This document shows, piece after piece, positions 45,032 through 53,025 of a stretch of DNA of 64,000 bases. The notes beneath the pieces were generated by a model. That model saw only the letters and a program-made list of their open reading frames with translations. It had not been told where the DNA came from and made no database searches. The first letter of the stretch is position 1. Each line of letters starts with the position of its first letter. The DNA is from Cyanobium sp. M30B3 (GTDB taxonomy: Bacteria > Cyanobacteriota > Cyanobacteriia > PCC-6307 > Cyanobiaceae). The position numbers and the translations under genes are program-made. The stretch lies in NCBI GenBank assembly GCA_018399015.1, contig CP073761.1, positions 1,860,001 through 1,924,000 of the forward strand. The letters run 5' to 3'.

Positions 45032-45676
45032 ATGCTTTCCGGTCCAGGCAGTTCGGTCAACCTGGGTTGGAACGAGCAGGGCAGCCAGGCCACGGCAGGG
45101 AGCCCGCAAGGGCGGCTCAGGGGTGGTGAGCCCGGCGATCTGGATGTGCTCGAGCGCTTCAATCCTCAGGATGGCGTCGATGCTGACCACTCCCGGCCGG
45201 CCTCCCATCGGCGCGATGCCTCTCTCCCCCAGCTGGTGCCGGGCGGGGCAGAGGCGGCCGCAGGCCCTGCCGATTCCCCGTCCCATCCCGCCGAAGCGCT
45301 GATCGGCATCGACGACGTGCAGAAGGCCCTCAACCGCTCCCGGGCCTCGGTGTACCGCTACACCAACACCGATCCACGCAACCTCAATCCCCCCTTCAAT
45401 CCCCGCCGGCTCAACCCCGAATACCGCAGCGACCAGAAGGATCCGCTGCTGTTTCACCCCAATGAGGTGGCGCGCTTTGCCAGGGACGTGCTGCGGATCA
45501 AGGAGGTGACGGTGGAGGTCCTCAACTCCCCGTCCACGGCCACCCAGCAACTACTGGGGTCCATTCTCGATGAACTGCGGGCCATCCGTCAGCGCCTCGA
45601 TCGCCTGGATTCCCAGCCGGGCCTGCGCAATGAAACCGCCAGCCGCTTTGATCAGCATTCCCGACCTGCCGCCTGA
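45032..45676 (+). CDS. Uncharacterised DNA-binding-like protein
   Basis: This 214-residue protein has a long low-complexity N-terminus (about 1-90), then IGIDDVQKALNRSRASVYRY, which looks like a helix-turn-helix similar to excisionase or resolvase heads, followed by FHPNEVARFARDVLRIKEV and a helical C-terminus LGSILDELRAIRQRLDRLD. Similar proteins in related genomes have been labelled resolvase, but no catalytic residues of a recombinase are visible, so a DNA-binding role is inferred. It is divergent from proS. Confidence 0.6.
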   Translation: MLSGPGSSVNLGWNEQGSQATAGSPQGRLRGGEPGDLDVLERFNPQDGVDADHSRPASHRRDASLPQLVPGGAEAAAGPADSPSHPAEALIGIDDVQKALNRSRASVYRYTNTDPRNLNPPFNPRRLNPEYRSDQKDPLLFHPNEVARFARDVLRIKEVTVEVLNSPSTATQQLLGSILDELRAIRQRLDRLDSQPGLRNETASRFDQHSRPAA

Positions 45677-45870
45677 GTGCGGTCCACAGCCGTTGGGTTG
45701 CTGACGCGGCAGCTCCGAGCCAATGCGGCTCCCCGCACCTGTCAAGCTGCGGCCGAAGGTGGCAAAATCAAATCCATTCTGATCCTGCCGGGCCACCCGG
45801 CTGCTGGCACCCATCCCCTGGAGCGAGCCCTGAGAGCTGGCTCCAACGTTTCGGGAACCGTGCCCTCTCT

Positions 45871-46152
45871 ATGAACACCCCAACCACCAGCAGGGAGCAG
45901 GCCGATCAGGCCGACCAGGAGACAGGAGAGAACCCTGAGGATCCCTACAGTCCGGGGCTCCAACCCCTGGCTGCCATCTTCGGCGTGCTGATCGGCATCC
46001 TCACCATCACCATTCCCCTGGTCGCAGTTGTGGCCGGCCGCCCCTCCTCCTCTGGTTCCGCCATCCTGCATGGATCTCCGTCACCTGCCGGCATCCCCAG
46101 CGCCAGGGCTGGTGAATCTGGTGGTGGAGATCCCGGCGGGCTGCCGCAATAA
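45871..46152 (+). CDS. Small single-helix membrane protein
   Basis: This 93-residue protein has a charged N-terminus (DQADQETGENPEDPYSPGLQ), a transmembrane helix LAAIFGVLIGILTITIPLVA and a Gly/Ser/Pro-rich end. The last 83 bases overlap the start of the pyrophosphatase gene in another frame. I know no function; the transmembrane part and clean start suggest a real gene, and its true stop may come earlier in the population. Confidence 0.5.
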   Translation: MNTPTTSREQADQADQETGENPEDPYSPGLQPLAAIFGVLIGILTITIPLVAVVAGRPSSSGSAILHGSPSPAGIPSARAGESGGGDPGGLPQ

Positions 46153-46588
46153 ATACGAATACAATGCCGAGGCCGGTGTGATGGCCCTCGACCGCATCCT
46201 GCACTCCTCGGTGCGTTACCCCTTCGACTACGGGTTCGTTCCCAACACCCTGGCCGAGGACGGTGCCCCGCTCGATGCCATGGTGATCATGGAGGAGCCC
46301 ACCTTCGCCGGTTGCCTGATCCGGGCCCGGCCGATCGGCATCCTCGACATGGTGGACAGCGGAGCCCACGACGGCAAATTGATCTGCGTTCCCGAGGCGA
46401 GCCAGCTGCACAGGAGCATTCACTCGATCCGCCAGATCGCCAGCAACCAGCTGGAGGAGGTGGCTGAGTTCTTCCGCACCTACAAGAGCATGGAGGGGCG
46501 GGTCACCGAGATCAGCGGCTGGTTGGATGCCGAGGCGGTGCCCGACCTGCTGGAGCGCTGCGTGGCCGCGGCTCAGGCCGACCGCTGA
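46070..46588 (+). CDS. ppa: Family I pyrophosphatase with a substituted active-site Asp
   Basis: This 172-residue protein has the usual cyanobacterial length and layout: LVNLVVEIPAGCRNKYEYNA, RYPFDYGFVPNTLAEDGAPL, and SGAHDGKLICVP. In the signature D-G-D-P-x-D the middle Asp, the proposed general base in E. coli (Asp67), is Ala66 here. Asp64 and Asp69 and the second Asp pair are kept. This should strongly lower activity. The other pyrophosphatase at 26106-26693 has the full motif. The start ATG 46070 (MDLRHLPASP) matches the family. Confidence 0.92.
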   Translation: MDLRHLPASPAPGLVNLVVEIPAGCRNKYEYNAEAGVMALDRILHSSVRYPFDYGFVPNTLAEDGAPLDAMVIMEEPTFAGCLIRARPIGILDMVDSGAHDGKLICVPEASQLHRSIHSIRQIASNQLEEVAEFFRTYKSMEGRVTEISGWLDAEAVPDLLERCVAAAQADR

Positions 46589-47244
46589 ATCAGGAAACCC
46601 TCCACGTCGAGGGCCTGAAACACCCGGGCAGGATCGCCGAAACCGGCCGCATTCAGCAGGGCCGTGAGCCGGGAGAGGCCGATCGGGTGCAGGCCGTGGG
46701 TGTGGGCGGCGAGCTGGTCATCGTGTTCGCCCAGTCCACTGGCCCGTTGAAAGCCGAGCCAGGCCTCCTGCACCTGGGCCTGCAGCGGCGAGCGTTCCGG
46801 CGCCATCAGGTCCACCAGCAGCAGTTGGGCACCCGGCTCCAGGCTGCGGGCCAGGGCGCTGAGGAAGGTGAGCTTGGTGCCGTCGTCGGGCAGGGATTGC
46901 AGCACCAGCACCGAGAGGGCGCCGGCAAACCGCTCACCGCCCGCCAGGTCCTCCACCCGGGCCTGGCGCCATTGGATCGCAGCCGCCGGGGCTGGACCGA
47001 GGCGGGCCCGGGCCGCCGCCAGCATGGCCGCCGAGGGGTCGAGGGCGGTCACCTGCCAGTCCGGTCGCTGGGCGCGGGCCTCCACCAGTTCGGCGCCCGT
47101 GCCGCAGCCGGCCACCAGCACCGGCGCCCCCGGCCGGGAAGCGCAGGGGGAGGCCGCCAGCAGGGCCACCCCCAGCCTGGCCAGGCTGGCGTAGCCCGGG
47201 ATCAGATGCTGGGCCGCCAGGTCGAAATCCCCTTCCTGCAGCAC
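46573..47244 (-). CDS. SAM-dependent methyltransferase
   Basis: This 223-residue protein has motif I VLVAGCGTGAELVEARAQRP, DWQVTALDPSAAMLAAARAR, and PGAQLLLVDLMAPERSPLQA. The fold is a class I methyltransferase; the substrate is unknown. It ends overlapping the pyrophosphatase stop and is divergent from the ferredoxin gene. Confidence 0.8.
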   Translation of the reverse strand: MLQEGDFDLAAQHLIPGYASLARLGVALLAASPCASRPGAPVLVAGCGTGAELVEARAQRPDWQVTALDPSAAMLAAARARLGPAPAAAIQWRQARVEDLAGGERFAGALSVLVLQSLPDDGTKLTFLSALARSLEPGAQLLLVDLMAPERSPLQAQVQEAWLGFQRASGLGEHDDQLAAHTHGLHPIGLSRLTALLNAAGFGDPARVFQALDVEGFLIQRSA

Positions 47245-47328
47245 GTCCTCGCAACAACTGGACGCGATGCTAGGCAGGCGGACCCCGGTGGGCCTAAGTT
47301 TGGCGGCGCGTTCACCTCCCGTCCAACC

Positions 47329-47688
47329 GTGCCCACCATCCGTTTTGAACAGGAAGGCCAGCAGGTGGGATGCATCGAGGGGGCCAATCTGCGCAAAGCC
47401 GCCCTCGACGCGGGCATCAATCCCTACAAGGGCCTCAACAACTTCAACAACTGCGGCGGCCTGGGCCAGTGCGGCACCTGTGTGATGGAGGTGGTGGAGG
47501 GGATGCAGAACCTCTCGCCCCGCTCTGACGTGGAGAAGGTGTACCTGGCTGATCGCCCCGCCAACTACCGCCTCAGCTGCCGAACCAGCGTGAATGGTGA
47601 CGTGACGGTGCGCACCAGGCCCGATTCCGGGGTGGGCCAGGGTTCCAACAGCCTCCTGGGCGCCCTGAAATCCCTGGTGGGCCGCTGA
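47329..47688 (+). CDS. 2Fe-2S ferredoxin-like protein
   Basis: This 119-residue protein starts at GTG 47329 (PTIRFEQEGQQVGCIEGANL). Cluster ligands are C42-x5-C48-x2-C51 (NNCGGLGQCGTCVMEV) and C84 (NYRLSC). The layout fits plant-type [2Fe-2S] ferredoxins of the divergent kind in cyanobacteria; which partner it serves is unknown. A short C-terminal extension (LLGALKSLVGR) is helical. Confidence 0.88.
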   Translation: MPTIRFEQEGQQVGCIEGANLRKAALDAGINPYKGLNNFNNCGGLGQCGTCVMEVVEGMQNLSPRSDVEKVYLADRPANYRLSCRTSVNGDVTVRTRPDSGVGQGSNSLLGALKSLVGR

Positions 47689-47705
47689 ACGCGCGCCAGA
47701 CCCGC

Positions 47706-48071
47706 GTGAAGCTCTACAGCTATCCCCGCTGCTCCACCTGCCGCAAGGCGATCGCCTGGCTCCAATCCCGGGGGCATGGCCTGGCTGGCAATCCCCCGCA
47801 GGTCGAGCTGATCGACATCAGCGTGCAGCCCCCCTCGCCAGGGGAGTTGCAGCGGGCACTCGCCCAGCTGGGGCGCAAGCGGCTGCTCAACACCAGTGGC
47901 CAGAGCTATCGCGCCCTGGGGGCTGCCACGGTTCAGGCCATGGATGACGCCAGCCTGCTCGAGACTCTTGCCGGTGACGGCAAGCTGATCAAGCGGCCCT
48001 TCCTGATCCTCGATGACGGCCGCACGGTCACCGGCTTCCAGCAGGCCGAGTGGGAGGGGCTGTTCAGCTGA
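47706..48071 (+). CDS. ArsC/Spx/MgsR-like thioredoxin-fold protein
   Basis: This 121-residue protein starts at GTG 47706. It has KLYSYPRCSTCRKAIAWLQS with a CxxC, RKRLLNTSGQSYRALGA, and LIKRPFLILDDGRTVTGFQQ ending GLF. The order matches the arsenate-reductase-related (Spx/MgsR, YffB) family. CxxC and the terminal segment favour a redox role over true arsenate reduction. It follows the ferredoxin gene after 17 bases. Confidence 0.82.
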   Translation: MKLYSYPRCSTCRKAIAWLQSRGHGLAGNPPQVELIDISVQPPSPGELQRALAQLGRKRLLNTSGQSYRALGAATVQAMDDASLLETLAGDGKLIKRPFLILDDGRTVTGFQQAEWEGLFS

Positions 48072-48100
48072 GCGTCGTGCCCGGCGCGGCACCGTCCGAT

Positions 48101-49618
48101 TCAGCGCCCTTCCGATTCAGCTTCCTGCTGATCCCTGGCACTGGCCATCAGCAGGTCGAGTTCCTGGATCAGCGCCTCGATGCTGGAGCGGTTGATCTGG
48201 CTGAGATAGGTGCCCTTCACCCCCTCGATCAGGGCGCACACCAGGTCCTGGGAGCGCTGCAGCGCCGTGCCGGTCTCCAGGGCCAGGGCCAGTTCCTCCC
48301 AGAAGCGGTCAATGCACTGGCGCAGCAGCTGCAGCTGGCGGTCGTCGCGCTGGGCCAGCCGTTGTCCCGAGCGCCGCGACAGGTCGAGCAGGCTCTCGAC
48401 CATGCCGCCGGCCAGCTGGCGGCTGATACCCGACTCCACCTGCAGCAGCGGCCTGAGCTGGCGCAGGGGCGGGGGCACCACGGAGCGCTCCAGGCTCTGG
48501 CGCAGGGTGTAGTCGAGCAGGCCCTGCAGTTCCGGCGCCAGCCGGGGGGCCACCTGGGTGAGCAGCAGGGGCGCCCAGATGCGCACCAGTTCCACCAGCT
48601 CCCGCTCATCCTCGGAACGCACCACGCTCTGGTGGCTGCGCAGGGCCCGCAACCGCTGGGGCAGGCGCGGGGCTCGCACCAGGCCCTGCAGGCCATCCAG
48701 CAGCTGCAGGGCCAGCACCTCGAACAGCTCCAGGGCGAGCAGGGCCACCACACCCCGGCTCACCACCGCCCGCAGGGGTTCGAGATTCACCAGGCGGGAG
48801 GCCTGCAGCCGCTCCACCACCGGCACCAGCCGCAGCCAGCGCCAGAAGGGCAGCAGCAGCGGCAGGTCGAACCAGCGGCGCAACAGGGCATCCCGCCAGC
48901 TCAGCCCCGGCAGCCGCCGCCGCAGCCGCACCACCCGCTGCAGGATGTCCAGGACGAACACCCACTGGAACAGCAGCAGGTCGAGGCGCCAGGCGTGGTC
49001 GGTGGGTCTGGCGTTCTCATCGATGGAGCGCCAGTAGTTGGTCTCCACCAGCGGCAGCACCTGCTTCCGCCAGAAGCGGCGCTCCTCACGCCAGGGGCGG
49101 GCCGCCAGCCACGGCTCACTGAGCAGCACCTGGGCGGCCTGCTTGGCGGAATCCCGGTTGGCGCGCTGACGCAACCGGTTCTTCACCTTCTCCAGGGTGG
49201 CGCTCTGCCCCGAGGCCAGGAAGGGATTGCCGTCGATCATCTGCTCGGTGAGCTCCACCTGCCGGGCCAGCAGGGGCCTGACGCTGGCGCTGGTGGCGGG
49301 CTCGGCCAGCAGCGCCTGGTCGAGCCGCTCAAACCGGTCGAGGTAGGCCTGGGTCTCCCGGTGGGGCTCGATCCCCTTCATCGGGTCGACCCAGGGGGTG
49401 ACATCGGGCAGAAAGGGCAGCGGCACCACCAGCGGCACCGAGGGGATCGGGTGCAGGTTGCGCTGCAGCCAGAACGTGCGCAGGGGCACATAGGTGAGGT
49501 CGAAGGCCACCCACAGCAGATTCACGCTGGCCCACACCGCCACGAAGCGGTCCCAGATGCGCTGGCCGCGATCGGGCTGGCCGGTGGGGCTGGGCGTGAG
49601 CCAGCGGGGGCGTGCCAT
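48101..49618 (-). CDS. Large uncharacterised cyanobacterial membrane-associated protein
   Basis: This 505-residue protein has an N-terminal hydrophobic stretch (FVAVWASVNLLWVAFDLTYV), a central basic segment with WVFVLDILQRVVRLRRRLPG, and a long helical C-terminus ending LIQELDLLMASARDQQEAES. I recognise no catalytic motif. The ATG 49618 is chosen since upstream residues are low-complexity. It is divergent from lepB with 49 bases between starts. Confidence 0.75.
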   Translation of the reverse strand: MARPRWLTPSPTGQPDRGQRIWDRFVAVWASVNLLWVAFDLTYVPLRTFWLQRNLHPIPSVPLVVPLPFLPDVTPWVDPMKGIEPHRETQAYLDRFERLDQALLAEPATSASVRPLLARQVELTEQMIDGNPFLASGQSATLEKVKNRLRQRANRDSAKQAAQVLLSEPWLAARPWREERRFWRKQVLPLVETNYWRSIDENARPTDHAWRLDLLLFQWVFVLDILQRVVRLRRRLPGLSWRDALLRRWFDLPLLLPFWRWLRLVPVVERLQASRLVNLEPLRAVVSRGVVALLALELFEVLALQLLDGLQGLVRAPRLPQRLRALRSHQSVVRSEDERELVELVRIWAPLLLTQVAPRLAPELQGLLDYTLRQSLERSVVPPPLRQLRPLLQVESGISRQLAGGMVESLLDLSRRSGQRLAQRDDRQLQLLRQCIDRFWEELALALETGTALQRSQDLVCALIEGVKGTYLSQINRSSIEALIQELDLLMASARDQQEAESEGR

Positions 49619-49667
49619 GGGCCAGGCGGGCGCAGGGGCACGCCTAATCTGCCCCGGGACCGTTCCG

Positions 49668-50375
49668 ATGCAGCCATTGAGTGACCACAACCAAGCCGCG
49701 GACCAGGGAGGGGAAAGTCCCTGGGCCTTCTGGCGCAGCGTGGCCATCACCCTGGTGGTGGCGTTGGGAATCCGCCAGTTTCTGGTTGAGGCGCGCTACA
49801 TCCCCTCAGGTTCGATGCTCCCCGGGCTCCAGATCCAGGACCGCCTGCTGGTGGAGAAACTCACCTACCGCCGCCGGGCTCCCCGCCGGGGAGAGATCGT
49901 GGTGTTCCACTCCCCGCACCACTTCGACCCGGTGCTGGCCAGCAGCACGTCCCGCAATCCCCTCCGCTGCGCCCTGGTGAACCTGCCGGTGCTGGGCAAC
50001 CTGCCCGGCCTGGCCAGTCCGGCCTGTGATGCCTACATCAAACGGGTGGTGGCCCTGCCCGGTGAGCGGGTGGTGGTCGACCCCAAGGGGCAGGTCACAA
50101 TCGACGGCCAGCCCCTGAACGAGCCCTGGGTGCGCAATCTCTGCCCGGTGGATCCCCAGGGCATGGGTCCCTGCCGCACCATCAATGCCGTGGTGCCCCC
50201 GGGCCATGTGCTGGCCCTGGGAGACAACCGCGCCAACAGCTGGGATGGCCGTTTCTGGCCGGGGGGGCCGTTCCTGCCCCAGCGCGAGATCATCGGCCGG
50301 GCCTTCTGGCGCTTCTTCCCGTTCAATCAGACGGGCAGCCTGGTGCCGGCAGATGCCAGGACTCAGGAGCCGTGA
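49668..50375 (+). CDS. lepB: Signal peptidase I
   Basis: This 235-residue protein has one N-terminal membrane helix (SVAITLVVALGIRQFLVEAR), the catalytic Ser49 in YIPSGSMLPGL and the Lys125 in AYIKRVVALPGERV, plus VLALGDNRANSWDGRFWPGG. It removes signal peptides from exported proteins. A 30-residue insert with LRCALVNLPVLGNLPGLASP lies between the two catalytic regions. Its 3' end overlaps the convergent dihydroorotase gene by 53 bases. Confidence 0.95.
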   Translation: MQPLSDHNQAADQGGESPWAFWRSVAITLVVALGIRQFLVEARYIPSGSMLPGLQIQDRLLVEKLTYRRRAPRRGEIVVFHSPHHFDPVLASSTSRNPLRCALVNLPVLGNLPGLASPACDAYIKRVVALPGERVVVDPKGQVTIDGQPLNEPWVRNLCPVDPQGMGPCRTINAVVPPGHVLALGDNRANSWDGRFWPGGPFLPQREIIGRAFWRFFPFNQTGSLVPADARTQEP

Positions 50376-51630
50376 GCCCCGTGGCGCGCACCTGGCCCCG
50401 CACCGCCGCCCCCAGCAGGGGCTGATTGGCGGCCCGGGAGAGGCTGTCCCGGGCGGTCCAGCTGGCGGTGGCCTCCGGGTCGAACAGCAGCCAGCGGCGG
50501 CTGCCGCTCTGCAGGCCCTCGCTCGCCTCGCCGAGCAGGGCGGCCGGGCCCCAGCACAGCACCTGCCAGAGCTCGGCGGCACTCCAGCCGTGGCCCCCCA
50601 CCAGCTCCCGCCACAGGCAGGGCAGCACCAGGCCACCGGGGGCACCATGGCCGGCCAGCCCTGGGCGGCGCTGGTCCACAGGCAGCAACTGCTCCTCCGG
50701 ATCCAGGGCCAGGTGGTGGGTGGCCACAGCGGTGATCAGTCCCCGGCGCAGGCCCTCGATCAAAGCCAGCCGGTCGCTGGGAGCTCCCAGGGAGGGCCGC
50801 ACATGCCAGCCCTCGGCCGTGGGATGGAGGCTGGCGGCATCGGCCACCAGATGCCACCAGCTCACCGTGGCCGGCGGTGGCGATGCGGCCGCGGCCAACA
50901 GCTCCACCGCCGCCGCCGTGGAGAGATTCATCAGCACCAGCTGCCGCTCCGGCCTGGCTGCGGCCAGCGTGAGCAGGCTCTGGAGCGGCAGGGTCTCGCT
51001 CAGTGGGGGGTCGAGGGGCCAGCCGGCGCGCAGGGCCGCCACCCCCTCGCGCACGAAGCCGCCGCCGCTGAGCTCCTCCTGCCGGGGAGCCACCAGCAGG
51101 GGGCGCTGGCCCATCTCACCCAGCAGCAGCCCCCGTTCCAGCAGCGCCAGCGGCGGCAGCTGGGCAGCGCAGGCCAGCCCGATGGCGCCGGCTTCCAGCT
51201 GCTCGCGGTGCAGGGCCAGCTCCCCGTCGCCACCATCGAGGCTGAAGCTGCCCCAGAGGCGCAGGCGCAGCGGCTCGGGCCACGCCATCCCCTGGAGGCG
51301 CTCCGGTCGGTCACGCCAGGGCAGGGCCCAGGGCAGCAGGGCCACCGTGCCGTAGCCGCCCGCGGCGGCGGCCGCCGCCAGGCTCGCCAGGTTTTCCTCC
51401 TGTCCGTGCCAGGGGTGCTCCAGCACGCAATGGGGATCCACCAGCGGTGGCGCCAGCAGCCAGCCCCGGGCCTCGGTGGCGGCCAGCCCCCGGGCCTCGG
51501 CCCTGGCGGCCACGCCCTCGCCCCAGAGCTCCAGGCGTCCCTGGCCGTCGATCAGGGCATCGCTGCGAACGGCGGGCGCGCCGGGCGCTGCCAGCAGGTC
51601 CACCTGGTGCAGCCACAGGGGAGCCGCCAT
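50323..51630 (-). CDS. pyrC: Dihydroorotase homologue lacking metal ligands
   Basis: This 435-residue amidohydrolase-fold protein has an N-terminal strand region, WLLAPPLVDPHCVLEHPWHG where active enzymes have DxHxHxR, GGYGTVALLPWALPWRDRP, and later LVLMNLSTAAAVELL and a terminal LTAPESWHLPAPG. The HxH pair is lost, so it should not bind the metals needed for catalysis, like the inactive PyrC-prime type that supports aspartate transcarbamoylase. The ATG 51630 is preferred. Confidence 0.8.
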   Translation of the reverse strand: MAAPLWLHQVDLLAAPGAPAVRSDALIDGQGRLELWGEGVAARAEARGLAATEARGWLLAPPLVDPHCVLEHPWHGQEENLASLAAAAAAGGYGTVALLPWALPWRDRPERLQGMAWPEPLRLRLWGSFSLDGGDGELALHREQLEAGAIGLACAAQLPPLALLERGLLLGEMGQRPLLVAPRQEELSGGGFVREGVAALRAGWPLDPPLSETLPLQSLLTLAAARPERQLVLMNLSTAAAVELLAAAASPPPATVSWWHLVADAASLHPTAEGWHVRPSLGAPSDRLALIEGLRRGLITAVATHHLALDPEEQLLPVDQRRPGLAGHGAPGGLVLPCLWRELVGGHGWSAAELWQVLCWGPAALLGEASEGLQSGSRRWLLFDPEATASWTARDSLSRAANQPLLGAAVRGQVRATGLTAPESWHLPAPGCPSD

Positions 51631-51634
51631 CGCT

Positions 51635-52975
51635 CTAGAGGGCGCCCGCGGCGGTGCGGTCGAGCACACCGCCCAGATGGGCCGTGAGATTCATGGCCGC
51701 CACCACCGCCGTGCCGCCGCTGCCCTGGGGGTAGTCGATCACGGTCACGCCACCATTGCCCTGCTTGATCGTCCAGATGTCGGCGGGGCTGAGCCCGAGC
51801 AGGGCGCAGAGGATGGTCTTGTTCACGGCATCGTGGGCCACCACCAGGGCCGTCTCCTCGGCGTCGAGGCTGGCGGCGATGGTCTGCCAGGTGCTGAGGG
51901 AGCGCTGCCACACGTCGTGGATGGTTTCGCCCTCGGGCATCTGCACGGATTCGGGCGCCCGTTTCCAGTCGGCCAGCAGCTGGGGCCAGCCCTCGCCGAT
52001 CTCCCGCTCCAGCCGGCCCTCCCACAGGCCGTGGCCGATCTCCACCAGGCCGCTGGTGCTGGTGAGGGGCACGCCGGGGTGACTGGCCAGGATGGCCTCG
52101 GCCGTCTGGCGGGGCCGGGCCATGGAGCTGGTGTAGGCGCGGTGAATCGGCACGGGTGCCAGGAAGGCGCCCGCCGCCTCGGCCTGGGCCCGACCATTGG
52201 CGTTGAGCGGAATGTCGATCTGTCCCTGGAAGCGGCCCTGGCGGTTCCAGTCGGTTTCCCCGTGACGCACGAGCAGCAGGCGGGACCCCTTCCCCTTGGC
52301 GGGCAGGGGGGATCCCAGATGGGCGGTGCTGTTGAGGGATTCCAGCTGCAGCTGCACGCCCCCGTCGTCCTGGCGGCTGAGGTTGAGCACCGACACCGAG
52401 GCGTTGTCCAGACGCAGCCGGCGGAAGCCCTCGCCGTTCAGCCCGAGCAGCGCCAGCACCAGGCAGCGCAGGATGGCGTTGTGGCCGATGACCAGCACGG
52501 TGGCATCTGCGCCGTCCAGGGCATCACCGTGGCGGTTCAGCAGCAGCTGCCGGAAGGTGCCGGCCTGCTCGAGCAACTCGGCCAGCGGGTTGTAGCGCCG
52601 GCCATCGGCCCGCTCCAGTTCCAGGCTGTGGGGGGCCTGGCGCCACAGCGCTTCCTGCTGGGGAAAGCGCTGGCGCAGCTCGTCGCGGCGCAGGCCGCTC
52701 CAGGGCTCCAGGTCGATTTCCAGCAGCTGGTCGCTGAACTGGGGCTCGATGGCCTGGCCGTGGCTGCTGAGCAGGTGGCGGCAGGTGTCGGCGGCCCGGC
52801 GCAGGGGGGAGCTGTACACCGCCTGAAGGGGCAGGTCGGCCAGCGCCCGGCCGGTGGCGAGGGCCTGGTCAACCCCCTCGGCGGTGAGTGCGCTGAGGTC
52901 GTCACGGCCCTGGATGCGGTGCTCGACGTTGAAGCTGCTGAGCCCGTGGCGGACCAGCACAATCCGGAGTGACAC
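51635..52975 (-). CDS. Two-domain histidine phosphatase
   Basis: This 446-residue protein has two phosphoglycerate-mutase-fold domains. The first has RIVLVRHGLSSFNVEHRIQG and VLVIGHNAILRCLVLALLGL; the second has RLLLVRHGETDWNRQGRFQG and ALVVAHDAVNKTILCALLGL. Both RHG catalytic sites are intact. In other cyanobacteria such proteins act as phosphoserine or sugar phosphatases rather than mutases. I take GTG 52975 as start (SLRIVLVRHG); the ATG at 52999 is possible. Confidence 0.88.
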   Translation of the reverse strand: MSLRIVLVRHGLSSFNVEHRIQGRDDLSALTAEGVDQALATGRALADLPLQAVYSSPLRRAADTCRHLLSSHGQAIEPQFSDQLLEIDLEPWSGLRRDELRQRFPQQEALWRQAPHSLELERADGRRYNPLAELLEQAGTFRQLLLNRHGDALDGADATVLVIGHNAILRCLVLALLGLNGEGFRRLRLDNASVSVLNLSRQDDGGVQLQLESLNSTAHLGSPLPAKGKGSRLLLVRHGETDWNRQGRFQGQIDIPLNANGRAQAEAAGAFLAPVPIHRAYTSSMARPRQTAEAILASHPGVPLTSTSGLVEIGHGLWEGRLEREIGEGWPQLLADWKRAPESVQMPEGETIHDVWQRSLSTWQTIAASLDAEETALVVAHDAVNKTILCALLGLSPADIWTIKQGNGGVTVIDYPQGSGGTAVVAAMNLTAHLGGVLDRTAAGAL

Positions 52976-53025
52976 GGATCCAGGGCTGCGCTGCAGCATC
53001 GTATGGGAGCGTCGCCAGCCAGTCC

